A stretch of DNA of 64,000 nucleotides from Ecdyonurus torrentis. Lineage: Eukaryota; Arthropoda; Insecta; Ephemeroptera; Heptageniidae. Below are positions 35,610-47,903 of this stretch, one piece after another. Every line of letters starts with the position of its first letter. Position 1 is the stretch's first letter. The translations under genes and the position numbers were made by a program. The stretch is taken from NCBI GenBank assembly GCA_949318235.1, contig OX439135.1:27722587-27786586 (forward strand), given 5' to 3'. Below the pieces are notes generated by a model. That model searched no databases. It had not been told where the DNA came from and saw only the letters and a list, made by a program, of their open reading frames with translations.

Positions 35610-38370
35610 TGACGCCATCACTGACTATTATATTGATTTTAGTAGTTCATGAAATACATGTGACGTCATCACTGACTATCAACTTGACATTAGTTGTGTA
35701 TGAAGTAGATATGTGACGTCATCACTGACTATCAATTTGACTTTAGTATTGTATGAAGTAGATAAGTGACGTCATCACTGACTATTAATTTGACTATAGT
35801 TGTGTATGAAGTAGATATGTAACGTCATCACTAACTATAATCTTGACTTTAATTGTGTATAAATTAGATATGTGACGTTATCACTAAATATCTACTAGTA
35901 TTTAGTATCGTATGAAGTATATATGTGACGTCATCACTGACTATCATCTTGACTTTAGTAGAGTATGGAAAAGATAAGTGAAGTCATCACTGACTATCAA
36001 CTTGACTTTAGTGGTATATGAAGTAGATAAATGACGCTATCACTGACTATCAACTTGATATTAGTAGTGTATGATGTAGAAAAGTGACGTCATCACTGAC
36101 TATAAAGTTGAGTTTAGTTCTGTATATAGTAGATAAGTGACGTCATCACTGACTATCAACTTGTCTTTAGTAGTGTATTAAGTAAATTTGTGACGTTATG
36201 ACATACTATCATCTTGACTTTAGTAGTGTACGAAGTACATAAGTGACGTCATCACTGACTATCAACTTGACTTTAGTTATGTTTTTAGTAGATAAGTGAC
36301 GTTATCATTGACTTCCATTTTTATTTTAGTATTGATGAAGTAGATAAGTGACGTCATCACTAACTATCAACTTGATTTTAATTGTTTACATAGTAGTAAA
36401 TATGTGACGTCATCACTGAATATCAACTTGACTTTAGTAGTGTATGAAGTAGAAATGTGACGTCATCACTGACTATCAATTTGATTTTAGTTGTGTATGA
36501 ATTATATAACTGACGTCATTACTGACTATCAACTGGTCTTTAGTAGTGTATGAAATAGATAAGTAACGTCATCACTAACTATCAACTTGATTTTCGTAGT
36601 GTATGAAGGAGAATTGCAACGTCAACACTGACTATCAATTTGACTTTAGTAGTGTATGAAGTAGATAAGTGACGTCATCACTGACTATCAAATTGACTTT
36701 AGTTGTGTATGAAGTAGATATGTGACGTTATCACTGACTATCATCTTGACTTAAGTTGTGTATAAAGTAGATAACTGACATCATTACTGACTAGCAACTT
36801 GTTTTTATTTGTGTATTAAGTAGATATGTGACGTCATCACTGACTATTAATTTGACTTAAGTAGTGTATGAAGTAGATGAGTGACGTCATCTCTGACTAT
36901 TAACTTGACTTTAATTGTGTATGAAGTAGATATGTGACGTCATCAGTAGCTATGAACTAGTATTTAATAGCGTTTGAAGCAGATATGTGACGTCATCACT
37001 GACTATCAACTTGACTTTAGTAATTTATGAAGTCGATAAGTTACGTCACAATTGTTTTTCAACTTTACTTTAGTAGAGTATGAAGTAGATATATGACGTC
37101 ATTACTGAGGATCAACTTGACTTTAGTAGTGTATGAAGTAGAAATGCAACGTCATCACTAAATATCAATTTGACTTTAGTAGTGTATGAAGTAGAAAAGT
37201 GACGTCATCACTGACTATAAATTTGAGTTTAGTTCTGTATAAAGTAGATAAGTGACGTCATCACTGACTATCAACTTGTCTTTAGTAGTGTATGAAGTAA
37301 ATTTGTGACGTCATGACTGACTATCATCTTGACTTAAGTAGTGTATCAAATAGATAAGTGACGTCATCACTGACTATCAACTTGATTTTAGTTGTTTACA
37401 TAGTAGAATATATGTGACGTCATCACTGACTATCAACTTGACTTTAGTAGTGTATGAAGTAGATAAGTGACGTCATCACTTATTATCATCTTGACTTTAG
37501 TTGTGTATGAAGTAGATAAGCGACGTTATTACTTAATTTCATCTTGACTTTTGTAGTGTATGAAGTAGATAAGTGACGTCATCACTGACAATCAACTTGA
37601 CTTTAGTAGTTTAAAAGGTAGATAAGTGACGTCATCACTGACTATTACCTTGTCGTTAGTAGTGTATGAAGCATATATGTGACGTCATCACTGACTATCA
37701 ACTTGACTTTAGTATTTAATGAAGTCGATAAGTTAGGTCATAATTGTTTTTTAACTTGACTTTAGTTGTGTATGAAGTAGAGAACTGACGTCATAACTGT
37801 TAATCAACTTGACTTTAGTAGTGTATAAAGTAGATAAGTGACGTCAATACTAACTATCAACTTAACTTTAGTTATCTATGAAGTAGATAAATGATGCCAT
37901 CTCTACTTCCATCTTGATTTTAGTATTGATGAAGTAAATAAGTGACGTCATCACTGACTATCAACTTGACTTTAGTTGTTTACGTAGTAGATATGTGACG
38001 TCATCACTGACTATTAACATGAATTTAGTAGTTTTGGAAGTAGATATGTGACGTCATCACTGACTATCATTTTGACTTTAGTAGTGTATAAGGTAGATAT
38101 GTGACGTCATCACTGACTATCAACTTGACTAAAGTAGTGTATGAAGTAGATATGTGACGTCATCACTGACTATCAATTTGATTTTAGTTGTGTATGAATT
38201 ATATAAGTGACGTCATTACTGACTATCAACTGGTCTTTAGTAGTGAATGAAATAGATAAGTGACGTCAACTTGATTTTAGTAGTGTATGAAGTAGAATTG
38301 CAACGTCAACACTGACTATCAATTTGACTTTAGTAGTGAATGAAGTAGATAAGTGACGTCATCACTGACT
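35610..38370 (+). repeat. Sat53 array, block m (~52 monomers)
   Basis: The longest Sat53 run and the last in the window. It mixes variants seen in blocks b, c and j. It ends in a monomer at CACTGACT, where inverted Sat341 begins. No gene. Confidence 0.92.
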
Positions 38371-39257
38371 CAGTTTTTGAGAAATTTCTAATTTTCTTAC
38401 CGTTGTCTATAGCATTGTAGCCCATATGAAGAAAAAAAAAGTTTGTAACTCGAGTTTTAATTGAGATGGAAAGTTGTGGTTTTGAAAAAAAGTGATGCCA
38501 AACGCTCTATAAAACTAAATTCACCTCTAGAAACAAAATGGAGAAAAAAAAATTTTCGAAAAAAATTGTGTTTTTCAGATTCTGAAAACGATTTTTGATG
38601 ATATCTCAGAAACTAATAATGCTACAGACTTACGATTTGAACTGAAATGTATCACTTTGAAATGTCTAACGAAAAGTTTATTACACTTTAGTCGCAAAAA
38701 ATAAAAATTTCTCAGTTTTTGAGAATTTTCGTATTTTCTTACCGAAGTCTATAGCATTGTAGCCCATATGAAGAAAAAAAAAGTTTGTAACTCGAGTTTT
38801 AATTGAGATTGAAAGTTGCGGTTTTGAAATAAAGTGATGCAAAACGCTCTATAGTTTTAAATTCACCTCTAGAAACAAATTGGAGAAAAATAATTATTCC
38901 AAAAAAATTGTGTTTTTCAGTTTCTGAAAACGATTTTTGATGATATCTGAGAAACTAATAATGCTACAGACTTACGGTTTGAACTGAAATGTATCACTTT
39001 GAAATGTCTTATGAAAAGTTTATAACCTTTTAGTCGCAAAAACTAAAACTTTCTTAGTATTTGAGAATTTTCGAATTTTCTTACCGAAGTCTATTGCATT
39101 GTAGCCCATATAAAGAAAAAAAAGTTTGTAACTCGAGTTCTAATTGAGATGTAAAGTTGTGGTTTTGAAATAAAGTGATGCAAAACTCTCTATAAAACTA
39201 AATTCACCTCTAGAAACAAAATGGAGAAAAAAAAATTTTCGAAAAAAATTGTGTTTT

Positions 39258-40620
39258 TCAGATTCTGAAAACGATTTTTGATGATATCTCAGAAACTATA
39301 AATGCTACAGACTTACGGTTTGAACTGAAATGTATCACTTTGAAATGTCTAACGAAAAGTTTATTACACTTTAGTCGCAAAAAATAAAACTTTCTCAGTA
39401 TTTTAGAATTTTCGTATTTTCTTACCGAAGTCAATGCATTGTAGCCCATATGAAGAAAAAAAAAGTTTGTAAATCGAGTTCCACTTGAGATAGAAAGTTG
39501 CGGTTTTGAAATAAAGTGATGCAAAACGCTCTATAGTTTTAAATTCACCTCTAGAAACAAATTGGAGAAAAATAATTATTCCAAAAAAATTGTGTTTTTC
39601 AGTTTCTGAAAACGATTTTTGATGATATCTGAGAAACTAATAATGCTACAGACTTACGGTTTGAACTGAAATGTATCACTTTGAAATGTCTTATGAAAAG
39701 TTTATAACCTTTTAGTCGCAAAAACTAAAACTTTCTTAGTATTTGAGAATTTTCGAATTTTCTTACCGAAGTCTATTGCATTGTAGCCCATATAAAGAAA
39801 AAAAAGTTTGTAACTCGAGTTCTAATTGAGATGTAAAGTTGTGGTTTTGAAATAAAGTGATGCAAAACTCTCTATAAAACTAAATTCACCTCTAGAAACA
39901 AAATGGAGAAAAAAAAATTTTCGAAAAAAATTGTGTTTTTCAGATTCTGAAAACGATTTTTGATGATATCTCAGAAACTATAAATGCTACAGACTTACGG
40001 TTTGAACTGAAATGTATCACTTTGAAATGTCTAACGAAAAGTTTATTACACTTTAGTCGCAAAAAATAAAACTTTCTCAGTATTTTAGAATTTTCGTATT
40101 TTCTTACCGAAGTCAATGCATTGTAGCCCATATGAAGAAAAAAAAAGTTTGTAAATCGAGTTCCAATTGAGATAGAAAGTTGCGGTTTTGAAATAAAGTG
40201 ATGCAAAACATTCTATAGTTTTAAATTCACCTCTAGAAACAAAATTGAGAAAAAAAAATTTTCGAAAAAAATTGTGTTTTTCAGATTCTGAAAACGATTT
40301 TTGATGATATCTCAGAAACTATAAATGCTACAGACTTACGGTTTGAACTGAAATGTATCACTTTGAAATGTCTAACGAAAAGTTTATTACACTTTAGTCG
40401 CAAAAAATAAAACTTTCTCAGTATTTTAGAATTTTCGTATTTTCTTACCGAAGTCAATGCATTGTAGCCCATATGAAGAAAAAAAAAGTTTGTAAATCGA
40501 GTTCCAATTGAGATAGAAAGTTGCGGTTTTGAAATAAAGTGATGCAAAACATTCTATAGTTTTAAATTCACCTCTAGAAACAAAATTGAGAAAAAAAAAT
40601 TTTCGAAAAAAATTGTGTTT
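39258..40620 (-). repeat. Local duplications of a Sat341 variant monomer
   Basis: A monomer with GAAGTCAATGCATTG recurs with offsets of 682 bp (39258 to 39940) and 341 bp (to 40281). Neighbouring monomers are nearly identical. This looks like recent unequal exchange. Confidence 0.8.
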
Positions 40621-40882
40621 TTTAGATTCTGAAAACGATTTTTGATGATATCTCAGAAACTAATAATGCTACAGACTTACGGTTTGAACTAAAATTTATC
40701 GCTTTGAAATGTCTTATGAAAAGTTTATAACACTTTAGTCGCAAAAACTAAAACTTTCTTAGTATTTGAGAATTTTCGAATTTTCTTACCGAAGTCTATA
40801 GCATTGTAGCCCATATATGGAAAATAAAAGTTTGTAACTCGAGTTCTAATTGAGATGTAAAGTTGTGGTTTTGAAATAAAGT

Positions 40883-41045
40883 GATGCAAAACGCTCTATA
40901 GTACTAAATTCACCTCTAGAAACAAATTTGAGAAAAATAATTTTTCCAAAAAAATTGTCTTTTTCAGTTTCTGAAAACGATTTTTGATGATATCTCAGAA
41001 CTCGAGGTTTAATTAAGATGGAAAGTTGTAGTTTTGAAATAAAGT
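40883..41045 (-). repeat. Short 163-bp Sat341 monomer (deletion derivative), 1 of 6
   Basis: ATATCTCAGA joins directly to ACTCGAGGTTTAATT near 41000, removing about 178 bp of the monomer. Short shared AACT at the join suggests a microhomology deletion. Confidence 0.85.
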
Positions 41046-44000
41046 GATGCAAAACGCTCTATAGTACTAAATTCACCTCTAGAAACAACATTGAGAGAAA
41101 AAAATTTCGAAAAAAATTGTGTTTTTCAGATTCTGAAAACGATTTTTGATGATATCTCAGAAACAATTAATGCTACAGACTTACAGTTTTAACTGAAATG
41201 TATCACTTTGAAATGGCTTATAAAAAGTTTATTACATTTTAGTCGCAAAAAAAAACTTTCTCAGTTTTTGAAAATTTTAGTATTTGCTTACCGAAGTCTA
41301 TAGCATTGTAGCCCATATGAAGAAAAAAAAAGTTTGTAACTCGAGTTTTAATTGAGAAAGAAAGTTGCGGTTTTGAAATAAAGTGATGCAAAACGCTCTA
41401 TAGTTTTAAATTCACCTCTAGAAACAAATTTGAGAAAAATAATTTTTCCAAAAAAATTGTGTTTTTCAGTTTCTGAAAACGATTTTTGATGAAATCTCAG
41501 AAACTAATAATGCTACAGACTTACGGTTTCAACTGAAATATATCACTTTGAAATGTCTTATGAAAAGTTTATAACACTTTAGTCGCAAAAACTAAAACTT
41601 TCTTAGTATTTGAGAATTTTCGAATTTTCTTGCCGAAAACTATAGCATTGTAGCCCATATGAAGAAAATAAAAGTTTGTAACTCGAGTTCTAATTGAGAT
41701 GTAAAGTTGTGGTTTTGAAATAAAGTGATGCAAAACGCTCTATAGTACTAAATTCACCTCTAGAAACAAAATTCAGAAAAAAAAAATTTCGAAAAAAATT
41801 GTGTTTTTTAGATTCTAAAAACGATTTTTGATGACATCTCAGAAACTAATAATGCTACAGACTTACGGTTTGAACTAAAATGTATCACTTTGAAATGTCT
41901 AATGAAAAGTTTATAACACTTTAGTCGCAAAAACTAAAACTTTCTCAGTTTTTGAGAATTTTCGAAATTTCTTACCGAAGTTTATAGCATTGTAGCCCAT
42001 ATGAAGAAAAAAAAGGTTTGTAACTTGAGTTCTAATTGAGATGTAAAGTTGTGGTTTAGAAATAAAGTGATGCAAAACGCTCTATAGTACTAAATTTACC
42101 TCTAGAAACAAAATTGAGAAAAAAAAATTTTCAAAAAAAATTGTGTTTTTCAGATTCTGAAAACGATTTTTGATGATATCTCAGAAACTAATAATGCTAC
42201 AGACTTACGGTTTGAACTGAAATGTATCACTTTGAAATGTCTTATAAAAAGTTTATAACACTTTAGTCGCAAAAACTAAAACTTTCTTAGTATTTGAGAA
42301 TTTTCGAATTGTCTTGCCGAAAACTATAGCATTGTAGCCCATATGAAGAAAAAAAAAGTTTGTAACTCGAGTTCTAATTGAGATGTAAAGTTGTGGTTTT
42401 GAAATAAAGTGATGCAAAACGCTCTATAGTACTAAATTCATCTCTAGAAACAAATTTGAGAAAAATAATTTTTCCAAAAAAATTGTGTTTTTCAGTTTCT
42501 GAAAACGATTTTTGATGATATCTCAGAAACTAATAATGCTACAGACTTACGGTTTGAACTGAAATGTATCACTTTGAAATGTCTAACGAAAAGTTTATAA
42601 CACTTAAGTCGCAAAAATTAAAACTTTCTCAGTTTTTGAGAACTTTCGAATTTTCTTACCGAAGTCTATATAGCATTGTAGCCCATATGAAGAAAAAAAA
42701 AGTTTGTTACTCGAGTTCTAATTGAGATGTAAAGTTGTGGTTTTGAAATAAAGTAATGCAAAACGCTCTATAGTACTAAATTCACCTCTAGAAACAAAAT
42801 TGAGAAAAAAAAATTTTCGAAAAAAATTGTGTTTTTCAGATTCTGAAAACGATTTTTGATGATATCTCAGAAACTAATGATGCTACAGACTTACGGTTTA
42901 AACTGAAATCTATCACTTTGAAATGTCTTATTAAAAGTTTATTACACTTTAGTCGCAAAAATTAAAACTTTCTCAGTTTTTGAGAATTTTCGAATTTTCT
43001 TACCGAAGTTTATAGCATTGTAGCCCATATTAAGAAAAAAAAAGTTTGTAACTTGAGTTCTAATTGAGATGTAAAGTTGTGGTTTTAAAATAAATTGATG
43101 CAAAACGCTCTATAGTACTAAATTCATCTCTAGAAACAAAATTGAGAAAAAAAATTTTTCGAAAAAAATGGTGTTTTTCAGTTTTTGAAAACGATTTTTG
43201 ATGATATCTCAGAAACTAATAATGCTACAGACTTACGGTTTGAACTGAAATGTATCACTTTGAAATGTCTTATGAAAAGTTTATAACACTTTAGTCGCAA
43301 AAACTAAAACTTTCTTAGTATTTGAGAATTTTCGAGTTTTCTTACCGAAGTCTATAGCATTGTAGCCCATATAAAGAAAAAAAAAGTTTGTAACTCGATT
43401 TTTAATTGAGATAGAGAGTTGCGGTTTTGAAATAAAGTGATGCAAAATGCTCTATAGTACTAAATTTACCTCTAGAAACAAAATTGAGAAAAAAAAATTT
43501 TCGAAAAAAATTGTGTTTTTCAGTTTCTGAAAACGATTTTTGATGATATCTCAAAAACTAATAATGCTACAGACTTACGGTTTGAACTGAAATGTATCAT
43601 TTTGAAATGTCTAACGAAAAGTTTATTACACTTTAGTCGCAAAAAATAAAACTTTCTCAGTTTTTGAGAATTTTCGTATATTCTTACCGAAGTCTATAGC
43701 ATTGTAGCCCATATGAAGAAAAAAAAAGTTTGTAACTCGAGTTCCAATTGAGATAGAAAGTTGCGGTTTTGAAATAATGTGATGCAAAACGCTCTATAGT
43801 TTTAAATTCACCTCTAGAAACAAATTTGAGAAAAATAATTTTTTCAAAAAAATTGTGTTTTTCAGATTCTGAAAACGATTTTTGATGATATCTCAGAATC
43901 TAATAATGCTACAGACTTATAATTTGAACTGAAAAGTATCACTTTGAAATGTCTTATGTAAAGTTTATAACACTTTAGTCGCAAAAACTAAAACTTTCTC

Positions 44001-45400
44001 AGTTTTTGAGAATTTTCGAATTTTCTTACCGAAGTTTATAGCATTGTAGCCCATATTAAGAAAAAAAAAGTTTGTAACTCGAGTTCTAATTGAGATGTAA
44101 AGTTGTGGTTTTAAAATAAATTGATGCAAAACGCTCTATAGTACTAAATTCATCTCTAGAAACAAAATTGAGAAAAAAAATTTTTCGAAAAAAATTGTGT
44201 TTTTCAGTTTTTGAAAACGATTTTTGATGATATCTCAGAAACTAATAATGCTACAGACTTACGGTTTGAACTGAAATGTATCACTTTGAAATGTCTTATG
44301 AAAAGTTTATAACACTTTAGTCGCAAAAACTAAAACTTTCTTAGTATTTGAGAATTTTCGAGTTTTCTTACCGAAGTCTATAGCATTGTAGCCCATATAA
44401 AGAAAAAAAAAGTTTGTAACTCGATTTTTAATTGAGATAGAGAGTTGCGGTTTTGAAATAAAGTGATGCAAAACGCTCTATAGTACTAAATTTACCTCTA
44501 GAAACAAAATTGAGAAAAAAAAATTTTCGAAAAAAATTGTGTTTTTCAGTTTCTGAAAACGATTTTTGATGATATCTCAAAAACTAATAATGCTACAGAC
44601 TTACGGTTTGAACTGAAATGTATCATTTTGAAATGTCTAACGAAAAGTTTATTACACTTTAGTCGCAAAAAATAAAACTTTCTCAGTTTTTGAGAATTTT
44701 CGTATATTCTTACCGAAGTCTATAGCATTGTAGCCCATATGAAGAAAAAAAAATTTTGTAACTCGAGTTCCAATTGAGATAGAAAGTTGCGGTTTTGAAA
44801 TAATGTGATGCAAAACGCTCTATAGTTTTAAATTCACCTCTAGAAACAAATTTGAGAAAAATAATTTTTTCAAAAAAATTGTGTTTTTCAGATTCTGAAA
44901 ACGATTTTTGATGATATCTCAGAAACTAATAATGCTACAGACTTATAATTTGAACTGAAAAGTATCACTTTGAAATGTCTTATGAAAAGTTTATAACACT
45001 TTAGTCGCAAAAACTAAAACTTTCTCAGTTTTTGAGAATTTTCGAATTTTCTTACCAAAGTCTAAAGCATTGTAGCCCATATGAAGAAAAAAAAAGTTTG
45101 TAACTTGAGTTCTAATTGAGATATAAAATTGTGGTTTAGAAATAAAGTGATGCAAAACGCTCTATAGTACTAAATTTAGCTCTAGAAACAAAATTGTGAA
45201 AAAAAAATTTGCGAAAAAAATTGTGTTTTTCAGATTCTGAAAACGATTTTTGATGATATCTCAGAAACTAATAATGCTACAGATTTAACGGTTTGAACTG
45301 AAATGTATCACTTTGAAATGTCTAACGAAAAGTTTATTACACTTTAGTCGCAAAAAATAAAACTTTCTCAGTTTTTTAGAATTTTCGTATTTTCTTACCG

Positions 45401-45448
45401 AAAATACATTAAAATACGAAAATACGAAATTCGAAAAAAATGCATTGG
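45401..45448 (-). repeat. 48-bp TACGAAA-rich variant segment in Sat341, 1 of 3
   Basis: After CTTACCGA the normal AGTCTATAG is replaced by imperfect TACGAAA-like tandem copies and TGCATTGG, adding about 37 bp. Confidence 0.8.
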
Positions 45449-45870
45449 CATTGTAGCCCATATGAAGAAAAAAAAAGTTTGTAACTCGAGTTCCAATTGA
45501 GATAGAAAGTTGCGGTTTTGAAATAAAGTGATGCAAAACATTCTATAGTTTTAAATTCACCTCTAGAAACAAAATTGAGAATAGTATTTTTTCTAAAAAA
45601 TTGTGTTTTTCAGTTTCTGAAAACGATTTTTGATGATATCTCAGAAACTAATAATGCTACAGACTTACGGTTTGAACTAAAATTTATCGCTTTGAAATGT
45701 CTTATGAAAAGTTTATAACACTTTAGTCGCAAAAACTAAAACTTTCTTTGTATTTGAGAATTTTCGAATTTTCTTACCGAAGTCTATAGCATTGTAGCCC
45801 ATATGAAGAAAATAAAAGTTTGTAACTCGAGTTCTAATTGAGATGTAAAGTTGTGGTTTTGAAATAAAGT

Positions 45871-46033
45871 GATGCAAAACGCTCTATAGTACTAAATTCA
45901 CCTCTAGAAACAAATTTGAGAAAAAAAAAATTTCGAAAAAAATTGTGTTTTTCAGTTTCTGAAAACGATTTTTGATGATATCTCAGAACTCGAGGTTTAA
46001 TTAAGATGGAAAGTTGTAGTTTTGAAATAAAGT
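45871..46033 (-). repeat. Short 163-bp Sat341 monomer, 2 of 6
   Basis: Same deletion junction, at about 45988. Confidence 0.85.
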
Positions 46034-47740
46034 GATGCAAAACGCTCTATAGTACTAAATTCACCTCTAGAAACAACATTGAGAAAAAAAAATTTCGAAA
46101 AAAATTGTGTTTTTCAGATTCTGAAAACGATTTTTGATGATATCTCAGAAACAATTAATGCTACACACTTACGGTTTTAACTGAAATGTATCACTTTAAA
46201 ATGGCTTATAAAAAGTTTATTACACTTTAGTCGCAAAAACTAAAACTTTCTTAGTATTTGAGAATTTTCGAATTGTCTTGCCGAAAACTATAGCATTGTA
46301 GCCCATATGAAGAAAAAAAAAGTTTGTAACTCGAGTTCTAATTGAGATGTAAAGTTGTGGTTTTGAAATAAAGTGATGCAAAACGCTCTATAGTACTAAA
46401 TTCACCTCTAGAAACAAAATTGAGGAAAACAAATTTTCGAAAAAAATTGTGTTTTTCAGATTCTGAAAACGATTTTTGATGATATCTCAGAAACTAATGA
46501 TGCTACAGACTTACGGTTTAAACTGAAATCTATCACTTTGAAATGTCTTATTAAAAGTTTATTACACTTTAGTCGCAAAAATTAAAACTTTCTCAGTTTT
46601 TGAGAATTTTCGTATTTTCTTACCGAAGTCTATAGCATTGTAGCCCATATGAAGAAAAAAAAAGTTTGTAACTCGAGTTTTAATTGAGATTGAAAGTTGC
46701 GGTTTTGAAATAAAGTGATGCAAAACGCTCTATAGTTTTAAATTCACCTCTAGAAACAAATTGGAGAAAAATAATTATTCCAAAAAAATTGTGTTTTTCA
46801 GTTTCTGAAAACGATTTTTGATGATATCTGAGAAACTAATAATGCTACAGACTTACGGTTTGAACTGAAATGTATCACTTTGAAATGTCTTATGAAAAGT
46901 TTATAACCTTTTAGTCGCAAAAACTAAAACTTTCTTAGTATTTGAGAATTTTCGAATTTTCTTACCGAAGTCTATTGCATTGTAGCCCATATAAAGAAAA
47001 AAAAGTTTGTAACTCGAGTTCTAATTGAGATGTAAAGTTGTGGTTTAAAAATAAAGTGATGCAAAACTCTCTATAAAACTAAATTCACCTCTAGAAACAA
47101 AATGGAGAAAAAAAAATTTTCGAAAAAAATTGTGTTTTTCAGATTCTGAAAACGATTTTTGATGATATCTCAGAAACTATAAATGCTACAGACTTACGGT
47201 TTGAACTGAAATGTATCACTTTGAAATGTCTAACGAAAAGTTTATTACACTTTAGTCGCAAAAAATAAAACTTTCTCAGTTTTTTAGAATTTTCGTATTT
47301 TCTTACCGAAGTCAATGCATTGTAGCCCATATGAAGAAAAAAAAAGTTTGTAAATCGAGTTCCAATTGAGATAGAAAGTTGCGGTTTTGAAATAAAGTGA
47401 TGCAAAACATTCTATAGTTTTAAATTCACCTCTAGAAACAAAATTGAGAAAAAAAAAATTTCGAAAAAAATTGTGTTTTTTAGATTCTGAAAACGATTTT
47501 TGATGATATCTCAGAAACTAATAATGCTACAGACTTACGGTTTGAACTAAAATTTATCGCTTTGAAATGTCTTATGAAAAGTTTATAACACTTAAGTCGC
47601 AAAAACTAAAACTTTCTTAGTATTTGAGAATTTTCGAATTTTCTTACCGAAGTCTATAGCATTGTAGCCCATATATGGAAAATAAAAGTTTGTAACTCGA
47701 GTTCTATCTGAGATGTAAAGTTGTGGTTTTGAAATAAAGT

Positions 47741-47903
47741 GATGCAAAACGCTCTATAGTACTAAATTCACCTCTAGAAACAAATTTGAGAAAAATAATT
47801 TTTCCAAAAAAATTGTCTTTTTCAGTTTCTGAAAACGATTTTTGATGATATCTCAGAACTCGAGGTTTAATTAAGATGGAAAGTTGTAGTTTTGAAATAA
47901 AGT
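47741..47903 (-). repeat. Short 163-bp Sat341 monomer, 3 of 6
   Basis: Same deletion junction, at about 47858. Confidence 0.85.

Larger units (their letters stand above)
32061..35924 (+). repeat. 3.86-kb tandem duplication, copy 2
   Basis: Repeats 28248-32060. One extra 53-bp monomer in its Sat53 part accounts for most of the length difference. Similarity stops near 35925, after TTTAGTATCGTATGAAG. Confidence 0.83.
41000..47857 (-). repeat. Higher-order repeat copy A of inverted Sat341 (6858 bp)
   Basis: Measured between equivalent deleted-monomer junctions. Many ordered variant monomers recur in copy B, which is about one monomer shorter. Confidence 0.75.
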
